Part shown: piece after piece, positions 19,747-27,775 of the stretch
How the letters are laid out: each line of letters starts with the position of its first letter
How positions within the stretch are numbered: the stretch's first letter is position 1
Notes under the pieces: generated by a model
What the model was told of the DNA's origin: nothing
The model's input: only the letters and a program-made list of their open reading frames with translations
Database searches by the model: none
IMG/VR virus record: IMGVR_UViG_3300046009_003451
Coordinates: 1-27,775 of that record
Length of the DNA: 27,775 nucleotides
Strand: one strand, 5' to 3'
Source of the DNA: a virus
Position numbers and translations under genes: made by a program

Positions 19747-21816
19747 TTAAAGACCAAGCACACCAAGCAAACCTTGGCGTGAACCAGAAGTTGTTTGCAT
19801 TCCAGATCCACCACCAATGTTGAGTCCCAACGCCTGATTGATAATCTGTTGTTGTTCCAAAGGCAGATTGCGGATTGCATCCAATTGCTGTTGTGTGTAC
19901 TGCTGTTGGAATTGACCTTGAGCCGCCAAGTTTTGAGCGCCTTGGAAGCCCATCTGTTGAGCATTCTGAGCAATACCTGCCATCTGACCTGCGGCAGCCA
20001 AGTTCTGCTGATTACCCGCTAAACCTGCTTGTTGGTTAGCCAAGTTTGCTTGCAAGAAGTTTTGCTGATTAGCTAAACCTGCTTGTTGTGTCAAACCTGC
20101 TTGTTGAGCATTAGCCGCATTAATTGCTGCTTGGTTAGCCAAACCTGCCTGATTAAATGCAGAAGCACCAAACTGACCTGCTTGATTCAAAGCACCCATG
20201 TTTGCCAAGTTGGTTGCTTGTTGATTACCCGCATTAAACTGAGCCATCTGGTTCTGAGCGGCCTGATTAGCCAATGCCGCTTGATTAGCAGAAGCCGCAC
20301 CGAATTGACCAGCTTGATTCATTGCCGCAGCGTTTGTTAAACCTGCTTGTTGCAAGTTACCTGCATTGAACTGAGCCAATTGATTCTGAGCGGCAGCGTT
20401 CTGAGCGGCAATAGTGTTTTGAGCGCCAGCACCAAACTGAGCGGCTTGGTTTGCAGCGGCCTGAGTTGCCAGACCTGCTTGCTGAAGTTGTTGGGCATTA
20501 AACTGAGCCATTTGGTTCTGTGCCGCTTGGTTTGACAAGTCTGCAACATTACCTGCTTGAGCGCCAAACTGAGCCGCCTGATTAGCCGCAGCTTGAGAGG
20601 CCAATCCCGCTTGTTGGAGATTACCAACATTGAATTGAGCCATCTGATTTTGAGCCGCTTGGTTAGCCAGATTAGCTTGTTGTTGGGCTTGCATATTAGC
20701 TTGACCAGTAGTGACATCAACACCTTGATTAGCCAATGCCGCACGTAGACTTGCATCTTGATTAGCCAAACCAAACTGACCAGACAGAGCCAAAGCCTGT
20801 TGGGTAGTGGCGGCATCTTGTGCCTGGTTGAGTTGTTGAGCTTGCATTGATCTAGACAAATCAGCCTCAGAAGCTTGTTGTGCGGCTTGATAAGCGGCAG
20901 CATTCTGTTGAGCAACCAAACGAGCGGCATTCTCACCAAAGGCTCGATTAGTCTCTGCTTCAGCAACACCTTGGCGTGAACCACCAAAGGCTCCAGCCGC
21001 AGTAGCACTAGCTGAAGTCTGTTGTTGTTGCAACTGTCTAGAACGCTCTAGATCTCTCAAAGACTGATCTGTAACAGCCTGAGTATAAGGATTCATGTAC
21101 TGCTGAACATTCTGATTTAAGAATGAACCTGCCTGTACATCACGAATATTCTGACGAGCTTGTGGAGCAATCTGACCCAGAGCAGTAGAGGCTACTTGTT
21201 GACCAGAAACACCTGCCGCACCAACTTCACGAACAGTATCTCTATTCATCTGAGCGGCAAGAGCTTGTGCTGAAGGACCTGCTTGTTGTCCAGTAAATCC
21301 TAATGAGGTATAACCTTGACCCCTAGCAGTAGCGGCAGGACCTGCCTGTTGACCAGTAAAGCCAAGAGACTGATAACCAGTGGCTTGTGCTTGTGTAGCA
21401 GGACCAGCTTGAGCGCCACCGAATGTTGCGGCATTGTAGCCTTGTGTAGCGGCAGTAGCGGCAGGACCAGCAGAAGCTGATTGAGCCGTAGCAGGGTTAT
21501 AGCCTGTCTGAGCCGCCATAGCAGATGGAGCTACTTGAGCGCCACCAAATTGCTGTGCTTGGACATTCTGAGGCTGATAGTTTGCCGCTCTGTTAGCGAC
21601 ATCAAATGAAGCACCAATACCTTGGAATATGGCATTGTTTGGATTAGCAAAGTCTCTGGTTAACTGAGCTGCACGTGCTTGATCTGGGTTGTATCCCGCA
21701 AACTGGCGAGGAGCTAATTCTCCAGCAACATCTCTAGATGTTTGCACATTTTGCAAGTAAGCATCACGCAATGCAGGATCAAGCTGCGCTGTTTGTTGAC
21801 TAGAACCACCAGACAT
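19747..21816 (-). CDS. Repeat-rich putative ejection/internal virion protein
   Basis: The 689-aa product is very rich in A, Q, N and G. Residues about 90-180 hold four 21-aa units of the GY.SLGFTGQQAGPAA.A type, and the middle holds four tandem 44-aa units (NQAAQNQMAQFNAGNLQQAGLA and a degenerate second half). A long alpha-helical rod is likely. It is first of three long proteins ending with the SLT protein, as in ejection cassettes. ATG 21816 is chosen because GGAGG sits seven bases upstream; eight extra N-terminal residues are unlikely. Confidence 0.7.
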   Translation of the reverse strand: MSGGSSQQTAQLDPALRDAYLQNVQTSRDVAGELAPRQFAGYNPDQARAAQLTRDFANPNNAIFQGIGASFDVANRAANYQPQNVQAQQFGGAQVAPSAMAAQTGYNPATAQSASAGPAATAATQGYNAATFGGAQAGPATQAQATGYQSLGFTGQQAGPAATARGQGYTSLGFTGQQAGPSAQALAAQMNRDTVREVGAAGVSGQQVASTALGQIAPQARQNIRDVQAGSFLNQNVQQYMNPYTQAVTDQSLRDLERSRQLQQQQTSASATAAGAFGGSRQGVAEAETNRAFGENAARLVAQQNAAAYQAAQQASEADLSRSMQAQQLNQAQDAATTQQALALSGQFGLANQDASLRAALANQGVDVTTGQANMQAQQQANLANQAAQNQMAQFNVGNLQQAGLASQAAANQAAQFGAQAGNVADLSNQAAQNQMAQFNAQQLQQAGLATQAAANQAAQFGAGAQNTIAAQNAAAQNQLAQFNAGNLQQAGLTNAAAMNQAGQFGAASANQAALANQAAQNQMAQFNAGNQQATNLANMGALNQAGQFGASAFNQAGLANQAAINAANAQQAGLTQQAGLANQQNFLQANLANQQAGLAGNQQNLAAAGQMAGIAQNAQQMGFQGAQNLAAQGQFQQQYTQQQLDAIRNLPLEQQQIINQALGLNIGGGSGMQTTSGSRQGLLGVLGL
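20137..20664 (-). repeat. Four tandem 132-bp coding repeats
   Basis: Within the preceding protein, units starting at 20664, 20532, 20400 and 20268 encode 44 residues each. Each unit consists of two related 22-residue halves, so the series is eight 22-mers, the period expected for an 11-residue (hendecad) helical coil. Recombination between units could change rod length. Confidence 0.7.
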
Positions 21817-21818
21817 AA

Positions 21819-22223
21819 TTACACCTCCGTAGAAAGCCAATAATGTGTTGGCTTCATGTTAAATTTAGATACAAAAGTTCTTGACCAACCCCTACGTCCT
21901 GTCAGGGTGATTTTTTGGCATCCCATGTCTTCAGCGAACTTCTGAATACGGGGGGTGATGGTTTCTAGATCTGCTAGATCACCTGCCGCTAAAAATATGT
22001 GCAATACCCTCATTCTTGGGAATATCTGCACTTGAGTGACTACTGCGCTGTTATCACTTGTCCATAATTGCATCGTACTACTGTCAATACAGTCGGCTAC
22101 ATCTTGCATATTATGCGTATTATCGTATTCTAAAGCAGGTTCTAAAATTTTCTCTACTTTTTTAAAATATACAGCCCATAGTGGTAGTTCACCATCTACT
22201 TTATATTTCTCGTAGTCAATCAT
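21819..22223 (-). CDS. GNAT-like acetyltransferase fold protein, 134 aa
   Basis: The product (MIDYEKYKVDGELPLWAVYFKKVEKILEP...) contains IFPRMRVLHIFLAAGDLADLETITPRIQKFAEDMGCQKITLTGRRGWSRTF, which fits the core of a GNAT fold with a strand, loop and helix and the GRRGW segment known from phage homologs. The cofactor loop is not textbook, so activity is uncertain. It lies inside the structural operon and overlaps the upstream gene by four bases. Confidence 0.6.
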   Translation of the reverse strand: MIDYEKYKVDGELPLWAVYFKKVEKILEPALEYDNTHNMQDVADCIDSSTMQLWTSDNSAVVTQVQIFPRMRVLHIFLAAGDLADLETITPRIQKFAEDMGCQKITLTGRRGWSRTFVSKFNMKPTHYWLSTEV

Positions 22224-23695
22224 CTCAAACTGCCAGGTTTCCCATCAAATCTGATAACACCAACTCGCCAATCTGTTAAAGCAACACCTTCAATCTTTAC
22301 TGCAATTTGTCTACCAGTTAAACGAACCGATGTAGGAGAAGACAAGGTATATGGACCATGCGTGTATTTAGTGGTATTTGGGTAGAACTTAGTACTAAAA
22401 CTAGCCCTAACATCACCTGCAGTCTTCTCATCAGGAACTAATCCTGTAAGACTCATTACCCTGTCGCCATTACCTAATTCAATTGGTCCTGACTCGGCAA
22501 ATAGTGTCTGGGAGTCATAGTTGTTACCAACCTCATGCTCATAGACATACCCATCTGAGGAAACCAGAATAGGGTTGCTAAAAATACCTTTGTCTGTACC
22601 GCAAGTACGATCTAAAGTGCCAATAGACCAATGATTCTCACGATAGTTATAGGTCACATAGGAATCTACCTCATTGGTAGACACACTTGGGTAATACCAC
22701 CAAATCTCACCAAATGTTGAGTTATGGACGCAATAAACTTTAGAGGCTTGAGTAGTGTTCAGATTGCCAAAAACAAAGTCAGAGACATCTGATGGCAAAG
22801 GTTTAACAAAACCATCGTATATCCAGAATCCTGATCCAGACATCCAGATACAGGCATTGTCAGTAGCCGCTACTGATTGTTTAGAGATAACTCCACAACC
22901 TGTACCAACACGCTCAAAACTGTAAATAAAGGGTGGGCCAATGTAAGTGGCAGTATGGACATCCACATCTGTAAACAAGATGGTAGTGCCACGAATCCGC
23001 TTAGAACACTGCAAAGAGCCAATGGTTGTTAGCTCAAAATCACCTGCTTGGTTGGTAGCCAAAGGAGTCCATACAGTATTGTTTTCTTGGTCACACCACT
23101 GTACTTTACGAGGATTACCACCTGCACCCAGAGCAAACAAGAATCTCTCTTGAGTGACAATTAAACCAGTGCAACCAGTTGGAGCATTTGTGATGGCGGC
23201 AGCATCTGTACCAGTATCCAACTGCCATTCAAGGAGCTTTCCATCCTTAGATGAGCAAGCAACTAAATACTCACCCCATGTATCCATAGACCATGTAGTA
23301 GCGGGAGTGACTGATCCTAAGTCTGGTCTAGCAACACCATAGGCAAAACTTCCATAAGTGCCATAGCCATAACCAATCTTTTGAACAGCATCTGCATCAC
23401 CAACAGTAAATCCTGTGGGAGTAATGTCTGTTAAAGTATTACTTTCACTCAGAACATAGAGCTTTGAGTGTGTGCCAATGCCAATTCTTCGGTTATTGGA
23501 GTTATCACGCCAGTTAAGAAGACCTCTAGCTTTACCAGTTAATTGAGTGGCTGTACGCTTTCTCCATCCACCAACAGGGCGAATAGTGCCTTCAAACCAA
23601 CGAACTAGGTTAGAGCTGTTCCAACGTCCTTTAGCCTGATACTCTGTACCATTCTTGAATACACCTGGAGGAATTTGGAGCGGAATGTAGGCCAT
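22220..23695 (-). CDS. Structural/tail protein, propeller-like, 491 aa
   Basis: The product begins MAYIPLQIPPGVFKNGTEYQAKGRWNSSNLVRWFEGTIRPVGGWRK, a pattern I recognise in podovirus-like structural proteins. It is beta-rich with repeated aromatic-glycine strands, suggesting a beta-propeller, possibly analogous to packaged-DNA stabilisation (P22 gp10-type) or tail hub proteins. Exact function is unproven. It sits between a jelly-roll-like protein and the GNAT-like gene. Confidence 0.7.
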   Translation of the reverse strand: MAYIPLQIPPGVFKNGTEYQAKGRWNSSNLVRWFEGTIRPVGGWRKRTATQLTGKARGLLNWRDNSNNRRIGIGTHSKLYVLSESNTLTDITPTGFTVGDADAVQKIGYGYGTYGSFAYGVARPDLGSVTPATTWSMDTWGEYLVACSSKDGKLLEWQLDTGTDAAAITNAPTGCTGLIVTQERFLFALGAGGNPRKVQWCDQENNTVWTPLATNQAGDFELTTIGSLQCSKRIRGTTILFTDVDVHTATYIGPPFIYSFERVGTGCGVISKQSVAATDNACIWMSGSGFWIYDGFVKPLPSDVSDFVFGNLNTTQASKVYCVHNSTFGEIWWYYPSVSTNEVDSYVTYNYRENHWSIGTLDRTCGTDKGIFSNPILVSSDGYVYEHEVGNNYDSQTLFAESGPIELGNGDRVMSLTGLVPDEKTAGDVRASFSTKFYPNTTKYTHGPYTLSSPTSVRLTGRQIAVKIEGVALTDWRVGVIRFDGKPGSLR

Positions 23696-23701
23696 ACTTT
23701 G

Positions 23702-24352
23702 TCAATCAGGTAGGTTAGAAACAAAGCTCATTGTAGCAATAACGCTAGGAACTGCGGGTCTTGTTGGGCTTGTGCTTGTCCCAAAATGCTCAATATTTAC
23801 ACCAGTATTTTCAGTTCTCCACATAATCTCAATGTAATCATTAGCCGCCATGTCAACAAAGAAATTCAATGCAGCAATGATATGACTTGGATCACCAGTG
23901 CCTTTTCTCGCTACTAGGTGAAATCTGCTATTTGAGTTGTCAATGTTTGTCCCATTCTTGCGAAACCAAACATCCACATCTTGACCATCGTTTGTGGTGT
24001 TTTTAAACTGAATGGAAAACTGTAAATTGTAAAGACCTGGGTTACTTACATTTAATCTTGAAGAATTAGATAAAGTTACACCATTAGAGAAATCTGTTGT
24101 GTTAAATGTAATCGCATAGGCAACAGTTGTACTAGCGGCAGTTTGGTCTGTAGAGTCTTGAAACGCACCATAAGGAAAGTTGATGTACTTGCCACCAACT
24201 CTAGCAGTTAAGGCTTGAACAGCGTTAAGCAACTTAATGAAAAACAACCTCAATGTGCCATTATTCTGGTTCTGTACTTCTTGAGAGTAAGAAACACCAG
24301 AAGTTCCCAAATTAGGAACTGGTGGTACATCTAGTTGTTTCTGACTAGACAT
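23702..24352 (-). CDS. Jelly-roll (C1q/TNF-like) structural protein
   Basis: The 216-aa product has an N-terminal helical part with QNNGTLRLFFIKLLNAVQAL and then a beta-sandwich-like domain: SNSSRLNVSNPGLYNLQFSIQFKNT, DVDVWFRKNGTNIDNSNSRF and AANDYIEIMWRTENTGVNIEHF. This is typical of C1q/TNF-like jelly rolls on phage fibres or head decorations that bind receptors or surfaces. It joins the next gene with a TAATG overlap. Confidence 0.65.
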   Translation of the reverse strand: MSSQKQLDVPPVPNLGTSGVSYSQEVQNQNNGTLRLFFIKLLNAVQALTARVGGKYINFPYGAFQDSTDQTAASTTVAYAITFNTTDFSNGVTLSNSSRLNVSNPGLYNLQFSIQFKNTTNDGQDVDVWFRKNGTNIDNSNSRFHLVARKGTGDPSHIIAALNFFVDMAANDYIEIMWRTENTGVNIEHFGTSTSPTRPAVPSVIATMSFVSNLPD

Positions 24353-24576
24353 TACTTTTTAATCCAAGTTTGCCAAACAGCACCTGCTGCCAAGATCAAA
24401 CCACCAACCCACAAAACAGGTTGAGCAATAGAAGCTATCCAATTCAAAACCTTGACAGCACCTTTAGCCGCTTCAATAGCGCCTACTAGATCACTGGTGT
24501 TTTTATCAATGGTATCTACTTTGGCTTCAACTGCAACCAGTCTTTCGTAGATTTGTGCATGGGTAACTTCTTGCAT
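24352..24576 (-). CDS. Small coiled-coil/TM protein, holin candidate
   Basis: The 74-aa product (MQEVTHAQIYERLVAVEAKVDTIDKNTSDLVGAIEAAKGAVKVLNWIASIAQPVLWVGGLILAAGAVW...) has an N-terminal coiled coil and one C-terminal TM segment. This resembles XhlA-type haemolysin-like and small holin proteins. It lies in the tail-gene region, separated from the endolysin, so the role is uncertain. Confidence 0.6.
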   Translation of the reverse strand: MQEVTHAQIYERLVAVEAKVDTIDKNTSDLVGAIEAAKGAVKVLNWIASIAQPVLWVGGLILAAGAVWQTWIKK

Positions 24577-24579
24577 TAT

Positions 24580-24723
24580 TCACTCCGATGGCTCTTTAGG
24601 AAGTTGTGCGTCAGCCTGTTCTTTGATCTTGACAATTAGAGGCCATACACCAGACTTAGCTGGCATCTCACCCAATACATTTAAGATGAATTGGACTTCG
24701 TTTGTTTCCAACTCTAATTTCAT
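24580..24723 (-). CDS. Hypothetical protein, 47 aa
   Basis: ATG 24723 (MKLELETNEVQFILNVLGEMPAKSGVWPLIVKIKEQADAQLP...) is used because it overlaps the upstream stop as ATGA; the longer upstream frame is an artefact. I recall the FILNVLGE.P...GVWPL..KI..Q pattern in small phage proteins near tail genes. Function is unknown. Confidence 0.65.
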   Translation of the reverse strand: MKLELETNEVQFILNVLGEMPAKSGVWPLIVKIKEQADAQLPKEPSE

Positions 24724-25025
24724 GCTTGACCCCAAGGCGTACCAGTAGCTTTTACAGGATTCTTCAGCAAAGCAATCTGAGCCGCCAAAGAAGCCTCTGT
24801 AGCGTCCTTGTCTACGCCATTCGCCCAGCACCAATCAAGAACTTCTTGTTGGGTAACGCTTGCGTAGGGGATAGAAGGTGTAGCCAAAGCAAAACTGCAA
24901 GTTGAATATGCAGATGCTGTGTAGTCGCCATCAACTGCTGTGCAAGTCCAGTGGGCTGTGGTGATGAAACCATCAGCAACCAAGTAGTCAGTTTGTGTGA
25001 TTGTCCAAGTGTTAACGATAGCCAT
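24720..25025 (-). CDS. Conserved tail-region protein, 101 aa
   Basis: The product starts MAIVNTWTITQTDYLVADGFITTAHWTCTAVDGDYTASAYSTCSFA and ends with a helical part (QEVLDWCWANGVDKDATEASLAAQIALLKNP). The pattern is known from small proteins next to tail-fibre genes in cyanophage- and podovirus-like genomes; it may be a fibre accessory or assembly chaperone. It directly follows the fibre gene in the transcript. Confidence 0.7.
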   Translation of the reverse strand: MAIVNTWTITQTDYLVADGFITTAHWTCTAVDGDYTASAYSTCSFALATPSIPYASVTQQEVLDWCWANGVDKDATEASLAAQIALLKNPVKATGTPWGQA

Positions 25026-25042
25026 GATTTACCTTTCAGTGA

Positions 25043-27190
25043 TTAAAGATTTGCGGCATCCAAACGTGCCTTGAGTGATTCAATGATTGCTTGTTGTTCT
25101 TGGATGGCTTTAACCATTGCGGCATAAATACCATCTTTTTCAAGACCAAATCTAGTTACTGTTTCTTCACCATTTTTAGTTTCAAATTCACGAACCAAGT
25201 CTGGCATGACAGTTTGCACTTCTTGAGCAATAAAGCCATATTGCGTACCCTGATTTATGTGATTGTTTTTCCATGCGTAGGAAACTGGTCGCAAAGCAAG
25301 AATTTGAGACAATCCCCAAGACAAATCTTGAACATCAGTTTTAAGACGTAAGTCAGATGGGTTTGTGTTAGTTAAGACACCAGAGTTTGAATAGACTGTG
25401 CCTGTACCAAGCGAATACAGTTGCACATCATCATTGTTGTAAACTTGCAATGCTTTTTTAGTTCCATTTGAAGAAACTTCAAACAATGCGTTTGTTGCGA
25501 CTGTGGTTGTATTGATTAAAAGCGCACCGCCTGAGGTTATACGGGCACGTTCTGAATCATTGGTAATAAACAAAAAAGGTGAAGATGTTTTTGAGCCAAT
25601 GCCCGACTCTGTTGAAGCAGAATACCAATAGCCAGTCAATGTGTTAGCCGCATATAAACGAATATAACCACCTGATGTACCATCTACCTCAAGCATTTTG
25701 TAAGTGCTAACTGCTGTTGGTGCACGCCCCAAGCCCATGTTACCGCTTGAGTCTATACGGGCACGCTCAGAGCCATTGGTTTCAAAGTTAATGTAGTCGC
25801 CAGCGGCTAGTGTGCTGTACAAAGTATTTGCCGCACCACCGCCAACACCTACACGCAATCTTGAAGCTGGGCTTGCACCATTTGTAACATCAAGTTTAGC
25901 GGCAGGACTTGTAGTCCCCACACCCAAATTCCCACTAGCATCCAGAGTCATTGCCTGAGTAAAGGTAATAGCGTTACCTGCTGTGCCTGATGGGGCTGTG
26001 TAAAAACGATGCTCAGAATTTAATTGCAAATACTGTGATGCGTAGCCGTTGTTTACGTAAGTTGAACCACTACCACCAACATACGAATTTTGCCCAATGC
26101 CCATTCGGTCAGAGCTAACGTTATAAATAAATACAGAACCGCCTTTCATTTGCAGGGCTGTATAAGAACTTGCCCAAGCACTAGGAGTAACTCCCAAGCC
26201 TAGATTGCCTAAGGAGTCGATGGTGGCTTGAACTGTGTTGTTAGTGCCAAGTGTTAAAGTATTTGTAGACAATGAGCGCAAGAACAAAGAATTGGCAGGG
26301 CTGTTTGCTGAACTTGTCAAAGAAATAGCGCCAAAGTCTCCACCATTGTTGGTGAACAAGACACCAGCCGCCGCACCTGAACCAGTATTGGTGTTGGCTA
26401 CTTTTATCCAAGTGGATGAATTTGCATTGTTCTCAACATGAAGTTTCTGGCTAGGACTACTTGTACCAATACCCAGACCTGTGCTGGTTAGGCGCATTTG
26501 TTCTGCGTTGTTGGCGTACCATGCCCAGAAGTTGTTGCCGCCACCATATGCATAACGCGAAAGAGTGTGCGTAGCAAACTTCACATCCCAAAACGGGTTT
26601 GCACTTCCGTCTGTGGTGACCAACTGGTCAACGTAATAGTTGTTTGCGCTGTCACCGATACGCATACCGCCTGACGCATTCGTGGTGAATACGGGGACAA
26701 CTACATTCAAACGCTGTTGGCTGTTGCTACCACCAACCGACAAATTCGTCCCATCAAACACCAGCGCAGAACCGCTTGTAACAACCTTAGAGCCGTTTAA
26801 ATACGCTACTCCGTTAGCAGTACCTCCAGAGAGGGTTACTGTGCTAGAAGCCGCTAAAGTCGTGAAAGCACCAGTCGTAGGAGTTGTAGCACCAACAGTA
26901 CCATTGATGTTAAAACTTGTTGCTGTGCCTGTGATGTTTGTGCCAACTAAAGCAGATGGAGTTCCAAGAGCAGGGGTGACTAATGTTGGACTGTTAGATA
27001 AAACATTGTTGCCAGTACCTGTACTTGTACCAACACCAGTACCGCCTTTTGTGACTTTGAGCAAAGGACCCGCATCAAATAATGCGTCAATCGTGTCTAA
27101 GTCAGTATTGATCTTGCCACCCCATGTGTCGGTGGATGCACCAACTTCTGGTTTGGTAAGTCCTAAGTTCGTTGTGGTTGTATCAGCCAT
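25043..27190 (-). CDS. Tail fibre with peptidase S74 chaperone domain
   Basis: The 715-aa product starts [38 protein letters not shown], the usual fibre N-terminus, followed by a beta-rich shaft with repeated [15 protein letters not shown] / [14 protein letters not shown] motifs. The last 104 residues ([30 protein letters not shown]...) are an S74 intramolecular chaperone, with S612 and K617 as the predicted self-cleavage dyad. It trims itself after trimerisation and gives the receptor-binding fibre. GAGGTG precedes the start. Confidence 0.9.
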   Translation of the reverse strand: MADTTTTNLGLTKPEVGASTDTWGGKINTDLDTIDALFDAGPLLKVTKGGTGVGTSTGTGNNVLSNSPTLVTPALGTPSALVGTNITGTATSFNINGTVGATTPTTGAFTTLAASSTVTLSGGTANGVAYLNGSKVVTSGSALVFDGTNLSVGGSNSQQRLNVVVPVFTTNASGGMRIGDSANNYYVDQLVTTDGSANPFWDVKFATHTLSRYAYGGGNNFWAWYANNAEQMRLTSTGLGIGTSSPSQKLHVENNANSSTWIKVANTNTGSGAAAGVLFTNNGGDFGAISLTSSANSPANSLFLRSLSTNTLTLGTNNTVQATIDSLGNLGLGVTPSAWASSYTALQMKGGSVFIYNVSSDRMGIGQNSYVGGSGSTYVNNGYASQYLQLNSEHRFYTAPSGTAGNAITFTQAMTLDASGNLGVGTTSPAAKLDVTNGASPASRLRVGVGGGAANTLYSTLAAGDYINFETNGSERARIDSSGNMGLGRAPTAVSTYKMLEVDGTSGGYIRLYAANTLTGYWYSASTESGIGSKTSSPFLFITNDSERARITSGGALLINTTTVATNALFEVSSNGTKKALQVYNNDDVQLYSLGTGTVYSNSGVLTNTNPSDLRLKTDVQDLSWGLSQILALRPVSYAWKNNHINQGTQYGFIAQEVQTVMPDLVREFETKNGEETVTRFGLEKDGIYAAMVKAIQEQQAIIESLKARLDAANL

Positions 27191-27198
27191 TTTTCACC

Positions 27199-27775
27199 TC
27201 ATGCGGCAATTTGCCAAGATTCACTATTATCTGCCACTGCAGTCCAAGATTTACTTGAATCATCAATTGCAGTCCATGCTTCAGATCCATCTGTAATCGG
27301 AGTCCAAGTCTCGTCTACATCGCTAATTGCAGTCCAAGTCTCAGATACATCATTCTCTGGCAACCATTTTAAGTTACCAGAAACACTCATGCTAGATGTG
27401 CAAGAAATACTTAAAGAAGCACTCTGTCTTCTCTGTCCATTAATAACCAGACTGCTAGAAGCAACTATCGGGAACTGAGCATTAGCAACTACCTGAGAGC
27501 CAACAACCATTGTTGAAGCATCAGCAACAGTCATTGCCGCAAATGCAACCCTAACCCCATTAACTACCAATGTACTAGCATCATTAGCCGCCAATGCTCC
27601 AATGGCAACACGCCTAGCCGCAACAGACATACTGCTTGCGCTAGAAATACTTGCCGCACCAATTCCAACTCTAATTCCAGAAGCAGACATGGAGCTAGAG
27701 CTAGATATAGCTTCAGACCCAATAGCCACCCGTCTTGCAGATACACTTACAGAACTAGAAGAGCTAATTGCAAAA
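27199..27775 (-). CDS. Partial repeat-rich structural protein (5' end missing)
   Basis: The frame runs off the right edge, so the true start is not visible; an in-frame GTG at 27729 is not the start, since the repeat pattern continues upstream. The visible product has seven 20-aa units of the ISSSSSVSVSARRVAIG type, then five 10-aa units of the W-T-x-I-x-D type (SETWTAISDV), ending SESWQIAA. The exact periods suggest a beta-solenoid or beta-helix tail protein. It lies 8 bases upstream of the fibre gene. Confidence 0.7.
   Translation of the reverse strand, partial: FAISSSSSVSVSARRVAIGSEAISSSSSMSASGIRVGIGAASISSASSMSVAARRVAIGALAANDASTLVVNGVRVAFAAMTVADASTMVVGSQVVANAQFPIVASSSLVINGQRRQSASLSISCTSSMSVSGNLKWLPENDVSETWTAISDVDETWTPITDGSEAWTAIDDSSKSWTAVADNSESWQIAA

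Noticed and set aside
20137-20664. Tandem repeats considered as a CRISPR array
   Set aside because: Units are 132 bp, in frame, without distinct spacers, and encode a regular protein repeat.
20337-21008. 223-codon minus-strand frame inside the repeat-rich protein gene
   Set aside because: It is an alternative frame of the tandem repeats; leucine-rich output follows from shifted CAG/GCN codons, and it has no ribosome binding site of its own.
26640-27296. 218-codon open frame on the plus strand
   Set aside because: It lies antisense to the S74 fibre gene and its neighbour, and its translation is a valine/proline-rich low-complexity mirror of the fibre codons with no recognisable motif.
1-27775. 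tRNA genes, CRISPR arrays, insertion sequences, reverse transcriptase or integrase
   Set aside because: None was recognised on reading both strands; a tRNA scan and protein search would be needed to exclude diverged examples.

Overview
The window looks like about 28 kb of a tailed double-stranded DNA phage, probably podovirus-like, infecting a Gram-negative bacterium. The Gram-negative host is inferred from a nested Rz/Rz1 spanin pair with a lipobox and from a second small lipoprotein. The podovirus-like reading rests on a run of three long ejection-type proteins, the last with a lytic transglycosylase domain, and on the absence of tail tape-measure, sheath or baseplate genes. No integrase, repressor, terminase, portal or capsid gene is visible. 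The head and packaging genes probably lie beyond the right edge, because the structural operon is entered there mid-gene. A freshwater betaproteobacterial host is only a guess.

Layout. (1) 1-553: a gene-poor leader packed with copies of a GGGTAAACCC element, then a possible 17-codon leader peptide and a hairpin. (2) 554-3058, plus strand: ten small AT-rich genes, of which only a Gp88-like protein is recognisable. (3) 3059-3431: a convergent intergenic region with terminator-like hairpins, two covarying 20-bp inverted repeats and another GGGTTTACCC element. (4) 3432-10212, minus strand: a tightly overlapped DNA-metabolism operon. Read in transcription order it holds a 59-aa gene, a winged-helix regulator, a C4-like antisense RNA candidate, a DUF1376 replication protein, a DpdA/TGT-like transglycosylase, a VUT (YhhQ-like) transporter, two small genes, a cytosine-C5 methylase with a second frame open along its whole length, a RusA resolvase, several small genes, a SAM methyltransferase, a ribbon-helix-helix-like protein and an HNH nuclease. 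(5) 10213-10322: a divergent control region. (6) 10323-13068, plus strand: early recombination genes, namely three small ORFs, an ERF annealing protein, an HNH/AP2 homing endonuclease, an SSB-like protein, a winged-helix protein and a MazG-like protein. (7) 13046-15825, minus: lysis genes (GH19 endolysin, Rz/Rz1, a two-TM protein, a lipoprotein) and microproteins. (8) 15827-27775, minus: ejection proteins, tail proteins, a fibre with an S74 chaperone, and a repeat protein cut by the right edge.

The most interesting cluster is 6419-9653. It combines two base-modification activities, a 7-deazaguanine salvage pair (transporter plus transglycosylase) and a cytosine methylase, with a probable dual-coding overlap and an RNA-level switch in front of the replication gene. 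Together these suggest a phage that marks its DNA against host restriction using a precursor imported by the cell. Most family names here come from recalled motifs, not from searches.
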